DNA of 64,000 nucleotides, taken from positions 43,604,905-43,668,904 of the forward strand of contig CM077010.1 of NCBI GenBank assembly GCA_039090855.1, written 5' to 3'. Below are positions 55,291 to 64,000 of this stretch, one piece after another. Position 1 is the first letter of the stretch. Each line of letters opens with the position of its first letter. Under the pieces are notes generated by a model. The model was not told where the DNA came from, did no database searches, and saw only the letters and a list, made by a program, of their open reading frames with translations. The stretch is from Macrothele yani (taxonomy: Eukaryota > Arthropoda > Arachnida > Araneae > Macrothelidae). A program made the translations under genes and the position numbers.

Positions 55291-58200
55291 TTATAAACTA
55301 CCGACAGTCAGTTGTAACGTCGCTGGCATGCCGGCGAACCAGGAAGCGGCCGGAGACCAGGTGGAACGGAAATGTTGTTCTCTCTGTTGGGCGACGGCCA
55401 CAAGGTTCTCTAGACGAAGTCTTGAGAGGAGACGCTCCCGAAAGTGGCACAGAAGTTCCACAGAAGCTTGGTGGATGGTATAAGGAGATGAGATATCTCG
55501 GCAGCGCTGATGAAATACGTAAATGACATGTTTCACCAGGATGAAAATATGTGAGCAGATGGGTGGAAGCTTGACTGGCGGAGAAACCTGCAGGAGGAGT
55601 GTCTTATAGGCATCGAAAGGAAGATCAGTTGTGGCTGAACGTTGAGCAATGGAAAATGCAAGATGGAGTAGTGGAAGGAGGATGACACAATGTAGATAAA
55701 CGTGAGAGACATCAGCTTCTTGAGCACAGAAGGGGCAAAGAGGTGAGTCAAGAATGGCCATGCGGTGGAGGATGGATGGAACGGGAAGACGGCGGTGGAG
55801 AAAAAGCCAGTGAGTGTTTATTTCAAGAGGAGCTGAAAGAGGAGAAAGGGTGCCAGACCAGACAGGGGTGAGAGAGGATTGGGAGACATCAGGGATGTGA
55901 AGGGGAGAAGGAGAGTGGGATTTTAAAAGTAACCGATAGAGAACTGAGGTTGAAAGAGAGGATAGTGGAAGTATAGATCTGCCGACTGAAAGAAAGAAAG
56001 GAAGGGGAGGGAGGTGGAAGGAACAAAGGTCAGGCCGGTGGTGGTTGCGAGATAAGGAAACTTAGCAATGATGGTAGAGAGTAGGGAGTCATAGACAGAG
56101 CGAGAGGAGGGTGAAAGCAGAACGGTAGGTGGGAGGCTGGCGTAGGGTCGCCAGGACAGATCTGAGGTTACAAGGTCTTTGACGGTTACAACTCCGACTC
56201 GGAGTCAAGAAGGATAGGCGAAGCATGAAAGATGAGGGGGTGAAGAAGAGAGGAGAAGAACAGGGGTTCGGCAAGGAGTTCAGTCGTGGAATCGGGTGGG
56301 GATCGAGTGAGCGGGAGAGAGCGGAGAAAGGTAAGAGTCTCCCGTAAGGCAGGAGGAAGGCGAGAGTGAGTGGTAGTACGGAGGTCCATTAGAATGAAAG
56401 AAGTGAAAGTGAAATTAGTGTTGCTCGAAGAGGTGATGACATTCCTTGCGGTAACGGCGTCAGCAACAGGTGAGGCATGAAGACGGAGGAACGAAGTAAT
56501 CCGGAGAGCTTGATAGTACAGTCGTGTATCAATTAGGCCAATGCCACCTTGGTCAGGAGGAAGGCTGAGCTTGGGGGCACTGAGCCAGTGGTGTCCGGTC
56601 CAGATAACTGAGGTGAAGCAGCGAGTGATATCATTGAGACGAAGAAGTGGGGATTTAGTAGCAAGCCAGGAATGTGTGCACAAGGAGAGAAGATAGGTTT
56701 GCGCAAGACGTGCACGTTGAAAATATGAGGTGCAGAACTGCGCTTTTCGCCAAAACGCAGTTGACCGATGAAGACGTGGCTGGATGGTATTCCACGTTGT
56801 GCTGGAGGCTTCACCTGGGACGCCAAGATGTACGCCAAGGAAACGTTGAGAGGCTGAAGACCAGTGCGCTCCCCATGGGGAATCCAAACGGTCAACCCAT
56901 GAGCCGCACCTCAGGCCTGTGCTTTTGGTTGTATTAATCTCAGCTCCGGAGCAGGAGGCGTAATCGGCGAAAAGACTTTGGAGCAAAGAGAACTGTGAAT
57001 CCAGGCGTATACAGAAGGTAACGTCGTCTGCATACGCCACGGAAGTGGTGACATGGTGTCTCGTGCGGGCGATGTGTGGCGGCAGGGTGACTTGAAAGGA
57101 GCGTTGAACGGAGCGGAGAAAATGTTCTAAGGCTATAGCGAAATGTTGACCGGAGAGTGGGCAGCCTTGCCGCACTCCACGGCGGAAGAGGATTGGTGCT
57201 GTAAGAAAGGTGGGCAACTTGACCTGGAAACTGGCGTCCTGGTAGAGGGAGGTGAGGAGAGAAATAAAAGGAGATGGAAATCCAAATCGGAGAAGTGTGG
57301 CGGAGAGATAAGTGTGGGAGATATTATCAAAGGCGGACTGTTGGTCTAAAGAGAGGAGGGCGAGGGGTTCAGAGCGGGAGCGCGCAAGGTGAATTAGATC
57401 AGTCAGGAGATGGATGTTGTGAGATAGGGAACGGCCGGGAACTGTGTAAGTCTGGTTAGGGGAGAGGATGTAAGTGAGGATGGGATTTAGTCGTTGTGAA
57501 AGAAGCTTGGTATAAAGTTTGTAGTCGAGATTCAGTAGGGAAATTGGGCGCCAGTTCACCAAGTCAAGGAGATCACCTTTTTTGGGGAAAAGGACAACGT
57601 ATGCATTTGTGAATCCCCTCGGGAGAGGAGAGTAAGTAAAGGCAGCAGAGAAAGCGGATAGGAGAAACGGAAGAAGAAGAGGCAGAAAGTTTTATAAAAG
57701 CTAAAGGTTAGGCCGTCCGGACCCGGAGCGGCACTAGAATTCAGAGAAAAGAATATAGTGTTTAGTTCAAAGGACGTGGGGGAAAGGAGTAGAGAAGAAG
57801 CGAGATGGGGGAACCTGAGGTAGATTAGAAAGGAGAGAATCCATTGCTGCAGAGGATTGTTGAGGAGGTTCACTGAACTTCGTGGAGAAGTACTGACGGA
57901 CATGGGAACAAAGCGCAATCGGCTCATCTGATACCTCTCCAGAAGAAAGGCGTAGATGATGAAGTTTGGACGAAGCTCCTCGGGTGTTTTCCACCGACGT
58001 CAGGAACTCATAGTTGTGAGCATCCGGCGTCAGGTGTTGCAAACGAAGTCGGCGGAGAGCTTGTTGCGCCAGAGGAGTGAGAAGAGATCGAAGCTCTTGT
58101 TGAAAGGAGGAGAAGAGAGGATCACTGAGACTGAGCATGGATAGCATTGAACGAACATAGTCTAGGCGCATGTTCTGGAGTGTCTTTAGTTGGAAAGAGT

Positions 58201-59101
58201 AGTTCCGGACATGCAGAACGAGCTGTTGCTTGATCTCCAACCAAGAATTTAATCCGCAGAGTGCAGATTGAAGCTGCGGTCGTCTGTCAATCAGGAATGA
58301 CCGGACCGAAGAGCAGAATGCCGGGTCGGAGAGAAGTGCATCATCAAATGTCCACGGGCGAATTATCCTGGGTTTGAATGGTGCAGTATAGACTATGATG
58401 GCAATGGCGCAGTGGTCAGATGAGGCCGTGGGATGCACACTCGATTCTGTCACGGCAGGAAATAGAGTACTGGAGGCATAAAACCTGTCAAGGCGGGCTA
58501 AGAAAGGATTTTGCGCATGAGAGGAGTGCCAAGTGTAATTAGTCGACCATGGATGAATATGCCGATGTACATCATGAAGAGCGTTGTTCGTGATAACTGT
58601 ATGGAGCAGGTTCGCCAGGGCATGGCGGCGCTCTCTATTTGTAGAAGACCTATCCAGAAGAGGATCCAGGGTACAGTTAAAATCCCCACCAACGAGAACA
58701 TGGTCTGACGGTGGGATACGGTCGAGTGCTCTGCGAAGACGCGTGAAGAGAACTGATAAATGTGTTGTAGTGCTTGGAATATAGATATTGAATAAATGAT
58801 ATCTGGAAGACGCGATGGTAAAGGATGCATGCTGTAAGAGATCTCAACAAATTTTTCGCACAGAGAGGGATGTGATAATAGAATTGAGAGTATGACTAAT
58901 GCCGATGGCAAGACCGCTATGAGATGTTAGTCCATAGGCGTGATGAAACACAAAGTTCCACTGGCGCCATCGAGAATAGACGGTAGATGGTTTGCAATTT
59001 GTCTCTTGAAGGAGGAGAATATCAGCCCCCAACGGGTTGAGGTCTTCATATGCTAGAGAGTTGCTGAGGGGGGAAGCGAATCCCCTGCAATTAAGTGACA
59101 C
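55291..59101 (-). pseudogene. LINE ORF2: APE endonuclease and reverse transcriptase, frameshifted
   Basis: The N-terminus VSLNCRGFASPLSNSLAYED, then LLQETN, is the start of an APE-type endonuclease, followed by VHPTASSDHCAIAIIVYTA (the SDH box, near 58430). The reverse transcriptase (57562-56186) has VNWRPISLLNLDYKLYTKLL, PLALLSLDQQSAFDNISHTY (block A), RRGVRQGCPLSGQHFAIAL and VTTSVAYADDVTFCIRLD (the YADD catalytic box). The C-terminus (55761-55291) has a CCHC knuckle, CPFCAQEADVSHVYLHC. At least six frame changes break it. The LNxDYKL wording points to the L1/Tx1 group. Confidence 0.88.
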
Positions 59102-60897
59102 GATCTTGAATTGTGGGGTTCCTTGCTTCTAGCTGAAGATCTTTCAGAGCTGGAGGAAAAGACTTGAGACGATTATAGAAAATTTGTGCCCACGGATGGG
59201 TGGGAACATTCTGGCGGCAGAAATGCGACACATTGAAGATCTGCTCCGGCACAAGTTGGCGAAGCGATTTATTCTTGACTGCTAAGGCACGCGCTATTGC
59301 GTAGCTTGTCGGATTCGTTAAGTATGTATGGAGATCAATGTATGAGAGTGGTACGGGAGGTATATTGGCTGTCTGGAGAAATGCAGCTAACTCTTCGACC
59401 GTGGAAAAGGAGACTTCGGCTGGCGAGGTGTGTCGAGGAGAACTGCTGGAGAGGGAGGTTGAACGAGGTGAAGTAGAGTTTTGCTTCTTCGCTACTCGCC
59501 TGCTGCGGCCAGAGCCGCGGCGCTTCAGTAGAGGCTCGGTCGTCTCATCCTCACACTGTGTCTCTGGACCAACAGACTTCACATCAGCTGTTTCGGAGGT
59601 TCCAGTGGTAATAGCTGGTTGTAAACCCTCCGAAAGGGACTCAGTGGTGGAGCGACGACGTTGCGGGAGTGAAGAGGCAATTGTAGGAAACGCCTCTAGT
59701 GAAAAATAGGAAGCGGCTGTGGGAGCGTTGCGTTGACCAACGTCTGTAAGCAGACTTTTTTCATCATATCTTGGCTCCGAGGCCTACTGTGCTGAAGTAG
59801 ATGGTGTAGTACGCTTCGAGGTAGGAACAGTACCTGTAGGAGCGCCAGTCGGAGTCGATGGAACTTGATGTGGGCAGTGTACGCGAAGATGGTTTTCGCC
59901 ATGGCAAAGCGTGCAGTGCAAGGAGGTAATGACGTCGATTCTCCGACGTTGCTGGCCACACCGTACGGTTAGGATCTTCGGGCACGCAAGCAGATGATCG
60001 TCCGACGGAAATATGACACGGGCACTTGGACGAAACCCTGCAATGGATTTGTCATCGGGATCTCTGGGCGCCGCCGAAAGGGTCGTTATTGGTCCAACCA
60101 CTCTGCCAAATTTGCTGAGTAAAGTGCATAGAGAGACATCTGAGACTTCAGGTGGGACTGGATGGAAAGTGACCTGGATAGGTCGCTGTGCCACAGGTTC
60201 AGCCAGAAGATGCACATCTTTGATGGATAAGCCAGCAGTCATCACAAGGTCTGCATGTTCTTTACGGGCAAAATACACTAATACGGCCCGTGGCGTTCGA
60301 GCCATATGAGTGATATAAGCTCCTGTAGGAAGCATCTTCCTTAGGGCAATACTATATTCCTTGAGTTTCGTGTCTGGTAATGCATCAAAACAGACACCGA
60401 AATCCATTGTGAAGAAAAATTGTTTCCCGGCTGGGGAATCCTCTGGGATATCGATGGTGGCAGAACTACCCTCAACACTGACGTAAGAGTCAGGAAAAAC
60501 AGGAGCAATGAACTTGGAAGGAACTCTCGCTCCGGAGGTCACTGTGGAGTAAGTGAGAGACGTAGAGTTGGCAGCGGAAGGATGCGATACAGTGCTCATT
60601 GCTGGTAGCGGCTCGGTAAACTGAGTTGAGCCAGTTGAAGGCAACGCAACCGTGCAATCGGTCACATCCATAGCTTCGGCAAATGAACCAGGGTCGTGCG
60701 TCAAGGTGAGGTCACTCTTTTGGGCCGGAGTTATCAGCTTGAGCCATTGCGGAGGAGTCTCGCGTCACATCTTGTATGCGTATGACGTCTCTGACGTGCA
60801 TAAATGCTGATTGGTCTCCTGAGAGTGAAGAGGAGGAGGAGGTTGAATGAGCATCACTGATGTGGGCGTGGACATCACCCTTATCAGTGCTAGCCAT
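59091..60897 (-). pseudogene. LINE ORF1: nucleic-acid-binding protein, frameshifted
   Basis: It begins MASTDKGDVHAHISDAHSTS at 60897. The long part 60704-59784 contains an RRM-like stretch (RPIQVTFHPVPPEVSDVSLC, TLLSKFGRVVGPITTL) and a CCHC knuckle, CTLCHGENHLRVHC. The C-terminal part 59582-59091 is basic (LLKRRGSGRSRRVAKKQ) and ends NPTIQDRVT. Its stop overlaps the start region of ORF2 by about 10 bases in another frame. ORF1 proteins coat the LINE RNA. Breaks occur near 60705-60712 and between about 59784 and 59582. Confidence 0.82.
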
Positions 60898-61133
60898 TGT
60901 AAATGGCGAGGATTAACTTAAGGATCGATCAGCTTGATCGGAAATAATGAAACGCTGAATGCAAACAAAATATGCAACTCACCGACTTGGGAGCTGAGCT
61001 AAAAGAATGTACAGATCTTCTTCTTGAAGGGGAACACAAAAATAGGAACAAACACTCACTATATACTTTCAAAAACTGGGCACAAACATCAAGCTCGAAA
61101 GGAATGTGACTATATCGGTTATACACTTCTTCA

Positions 61134-62048
61134 ACCTACGGTTGGAAAGAGTAAAAAACAGAAAAACAAAGAAAGCATAGGGCAACAGTAGCGCTAAATG
61201 TAAATCGAACTGCGACCAATTTGTAAATATTCTCAAACATGTACAGACATACTGTATTAAGCTCACGATAAGTGAAAGTCATTGCGTCACACAACTATCT
61301 GAAGCAGAATCTTGATCTGAAGTCCAGTTGCTGCTCAAAATTAGAAAACAACGCTCTCTGCAGGTCATTATGGACAAATAACGGAACTTAAAGTCTGGTC
61401 CTCAGTAATGTAACTTAGTTGACAATCATGTTGACAATCATGAAGAATGGAAAGTGATAATTTATATATATACGCAGAAAATGAAACTGGTGTTGCCTCG
61501 GTTAACAAAAATTACATCAATCAGCTTCTGGGCCAGTTGTTTCTGAGTTGTCCTGAAATTACGATTAGCATATATTGTACAGAAACATTTAATTGAGATA
61601 TGTTCAAGGAATCAAAAGAAAAACATTTAAAAAATGAATAAAATATATACTTCTGTCGGTACAATTGGATGAAACCAGCAGTCTTTAATAAATGTGAATA
61701 CCGGAAATTTGAAATATTTGAAACATGTATATTTTTCTATGGTTTCGGGATCCTTGTAATGTAGAGTTCTTCAGAAGCGCAGGTAAGTTTATCCTTAAAA
61801 AGCCTCTAGGTCAACTTCATGAGAGATCTTCCATTTGGACACAAGATGAAGTGGTTTTCACCTTTATCGTCACTAGTCCAAATGACATTGAGCTGATAAT
61901 GGAAAAAGCATCGGTTTCGAAGGTTGAGTTCAACAACTTTCAGCAATTAATCTTGTGTTTGTTGATACACGAAACTGTTGGTGTTTAAACTGAAATGGAA
62001 GGTTAGAGAGGACGATTGGAATGCGTAGAATAGAAACGTGGTCTCTTG
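61134..62048. other. Unannotated; one unrecognised ORF
   Basis: An 87-codon frame at 61725-61988 (WFRDPCNVEFFRSAGKFILK, then VVFTFIVTSPNDIELIMEKA) has a mixed protein-like composition, but I recognise no family. It may be chance. A GTAAGT donor-like motif interrupts it at 61782. Nothing else is seen. Confidence 0.35.
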
Positions 62049-62186
62049 TACACTGAGTGACCACTTTATTATGACCACCTGACAGTTTTAAGCAAATAAG
62101 TTATGGTTGCACACTGTTGCCGCCAGAGGGCGAGACTAGTACAAAAAGGGAAAGCTTAGTGCTTGCGACAGTAGTAGAAGTGATTT

Positions 62187-63348
62187 TTGGGTGACGAGAT
62201 GGGTAAAAAATGCGATTTGACGGACTTTCAACGTGGGATGATTGTAAGAGCTCGGAGCCAAGGAGCGAGTATCACCGAAACCGCCGCATTCCTGAAATTT
62301 TCCAGAGCAGCTATTGTTAAAGTGTTTAAAGACTCGACTGTCAGCCAAAAAACTGGGTCTCTACGTGCAACGTGTGGTCGTGATCGACTAGTGACTGTTC
62401 GGGCGGAACGGAGACTGTCCAGACTGGTAACATATAACAGAAGAGCAACAGTGCACCAAATTACAGACCATCTTAATCAAAGATCCCCTAAAATTTTATC
62501 TGGACGCACTGTTCGCCGTGCACTGCATCGGATGGGATACGGCAGCCGAAGGCTTGTTCGAACACCTTTGCTGTCTGCAGTTAACAAGAGAAAACATCTG
62601 CAGTTCACACAGGAGCAAAAAGATTGGACAGTCGATAATTGGAAACAAATCATGTTATCCGATGAATCACGTTTTCGGAACCAGTGACCCTAAATTAGGG
62701 ACGGGCGACTGCTTATAGCCCATTGAGTTGCTCACGGCGGTCGTTAAACCTTCAATAAAAAAAAAAAAAATTTAATCACGTTTTCAGTTGCACCATGCCG
62801 ATGGCTGAGTGAGAATTTGGAGGAAACAGCACGAAAGCATGGACCCCAAATGCATTGCTACAACCCTTCAAGCTGGTGAAGGCAGCGTTATGGTTTGGGG
62901 AATGTTTTCCTGGCATGCTTTGGGCTCTTTAATTTGTGTTGATCAACGTCTGACTGGCTTATCATATCTAAACATCGTTGCGGACCATGTGCATCCTGTC
63001 ATGTGGGTGGTTTATCCCAAAGGTGATGGCTACTTTCAACAAGATAATGCGTCCTGCCATAGTGCTCGTATTGTGCAGGTTTGGTTTCAGGAACATCCCG
63101 GTGAGTTTACTTTACTTAGGTGGACCCCACAATCTCCAGATCTCAACGCCATTGAGAATTTGTGGGATGAAGTTGAACGAGCCATCAGACAGCTGGATCC
63201 ACAACCCTGCAATCTCACACTCCTGGGAAGTGTTATTCATCAAGCATGGTCTCAGATTCCACAAACCAGCTATCAGCATCTCGTGGAGTCCATGCCACGA
63301 AGAATCGACGCAATATTAAAGGCAAAAGGTGGCCCAACCAACTACTGA
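62187..63348 (+). pseudogene. Tc1-like transposase, SINE-interrupted
   Basis: An ATG at 62187 or 62199 leads to GKKCDLTDFQRGMIVRARSQ, a helix-turn-helix (ASITETAAFLKFSRAAIVKV), RRATVHQITDHLNQRSPKI and WKQIMLSDESRF (first Asp). The SINE piece falls at this point. It resumes HADG, a TGA at 62806-62808, then VRIWRKQHESMDPKCIATTL, GDGYFQQDNASCHSARIVQV (second Asp), QSPDLNAIENLWDEVERAIR (third, Glu) and LVESMPRRIDAILKAKGGPT to the stop at 63348. Only the insertion and one stop prevent a full product. Confidence 0.9.
62677..62773 (+). mobile_element. SINE family A, copy 8 (5-prime truncated), with target duplication
   Basis: It contains only the 3-prime part (GGGCGACTGCTTATAGCCCA, CACGGCGGTCGTTAAACC) and an A-tail. 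AATCACGTTTTC at 62665-62676 is repeated at 62774-62785, a 12-bp duplication inside the transposase frame. Confidence 0.94.
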
Positions 63349-63489
63349 GGAGGTGGTAATAATAAAGTGGGCAATCAGAGTTCAATGCCAGTCATCATTG
63401 TAGCTTCGATGACATTTGACATGAGTTCCATTAGAGTCAGTCGTGTTCACTGCAGATTGGTGACGGATCCAGATTACGTCAAGTTAAAC

Positions 63490-64000
63490 CAAGAAAGGTG
63501 ACACTGAATTTTCCGTTGTAATGAGCACGTCTTCAGAATCCTTTCTGGTGCGATATAAATTTACCGAAGTTATTCAAAGTCAATGCATCTAGTTAGGAAA
63601 ACAATCAACCTGTTTCTACAATCGACAAAACATCTAGAAATCGAAGCATCTGCTTAGCTCCACCAGCTGCTAAAAACTGTGTTACGAAGATTAACAAATG
63701 GCGGACAAAATGTTTCTCATAGCGCACGGAAGGTAACGGAGACAAACATATTTTAAAATCGAACAATAAAAAGAAGAAATAGAGAAGGAAATGAGATTTA
63801 ACTCTACGCATTCTAGTGGAAGAATTTTGTAAAAGTTGAAATTTAACTAAAAATATTTTTTATTGAAAAAGCCATGCTAAGGAGAAAGAACTTTTCAAAT
63901 ACGTCTCCAGAAAGCAGAGATAGCAAGAAAAAGATTTCGACCATTACGCCCCCTAGAGGATAATCTTTACATTAGTTAAAGAGGATAATTCTCCACATCT
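63490..64000 (-). repeat. Composite satellite family, third copy (cut by window edge)
   Basis: GACACTGAATTTTCCGTTGT at 63500, TTACCGAAGTTATTCAAAG near 63562 and TTACGCCCCCTAGAGGATAA near 63945 match, in the same order, the inverted copy that starts at 17160. The middle holds unrelated DNA (63590-63830). It probably continues beyond the window. Confidence 0.7.

Larger units (their letters stand above)
54524..61119 (-). mobile_element. Tx1/L1-like LINE, complete, with 14-bp target duplication
   Basis: TATACACTTCTTCA occurs at 54510-54523 and 61120-61133, exactly bounding the element. Order on the minus strand: about 220 bp of 5-prime UTR, ORF1 (60897-59091), ORF2 with APE endonuclease, reverse transcriptase and C-terminal zinc knuckle (59101-55291), then a 3-prime UTR ending in an AATAAA near the left edge (complement at about 54536-54541). 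There is no long poly(A). A SINE-A sits in the 3-prime UTR. Confidence 0.9.
62051..63382 (+). mobile_element. Tc1-like transposon, split by a SINE fragment
   Basis: Left end: CACTGAGTGACCACTTTATT with TA before it (62049-62050). The right end near 63340-63382 reads inward as CTGATTGCCCACTTTATTAT. The transposase is almost continuous apart from the SINE piece and one stop. Confidence 0.87.

Overview
This window is eukaryotic, repeat-dominated DNA, almost certainly from an arthropod with a large genome. The evidence is dense Tc1/mariner-type transposons, RTE-like and Tx1/L1-like LINEs, tRNA-derived SINEs with A-tails, long minisatellites, and one spliced host exon with GT/AG borders. I cannot name a species. 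No bacterial gene, rRNA or CRISPR array is present. The only host coding sequence I can support is a 133-bp minus-strand exon at 43366-43498 that looks like part of a fasciclin (FAS1) domain, so much of the window may be intronic or intergenic DNA around that gene.

Layout. 1-4148: a short 45-bp tandem repeat, three tandem tRNA-like repeat units, a Tc1-like relic, then featureless DNA. 4149-9000: a Tc1-like relic whose transposase DNA is expanded into a minisatellite, a piggyBac-type MITE, a 32-copy 45-bp minisatellite with an E-box in nearly every unit, and a DUF4817-type transposase relic. 9884-16760: SINE family B (two copies), a mariner with intact terminal inverted repeats (TIRs), an RTE LINE tail amplified into a satellite, and a four-copy array made from the interior of the piggyBac-type MITE. 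16930-24990: SINE-A copies, a composite repeat family, another minisatellite abutting a mariner, two internally deleted IS630-like elements and two antisense Tc1-like relics. 24996-31492: a young Tc1-like element, then a second Tc1-like element interrupted by an RTE LINE with a 10-bp target duplication. 33083-36055: SINEs and a satellite with a three-monomer higher-order repeat. 36867-42783: a Tc1-like element, then an element with about 446-bp inverted repeats carrying an unclassified degenerate gene and a nested Tc1 with a triplicated end. 43366-43498: the host exon. 43641-48512: a three-layer nest in which a mariner-like element with long TIRs is interrupted by a pogo/Tigger-type element and by a foldback element with a 9-bp target duplication. 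48990-54523: a Tc1-like relic, a DUF4817-type mariner-like element, a 145-bp satellite and a long-TIR MITE. 54524-61119: a complete but frame-broken Tx1/L1-like LINE with a 14-bp target duplication. 62051-64000: a Tc1-like element split by a SINE fragment, and the start of another composite repeat copy.

How it fits together. The elements act on each other rather than forming a host pathway. SINEs and LINEs have inserted into DNA transposons and satellites with visible target duplications, which gives a relative age order. Repeatedly, the ends or interiors of transposons have expanded into tandem arrays (within Tc1 at 4371, from an RTE tail at 12760, from a piggyBac MITE at 16112, at a mariner end at 18313, in Tc1 at 40985-42149, in Tigger at 43793, in foldback arms at 46861). 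That recurring conversion of transposons into satellites is the main theme of the window.
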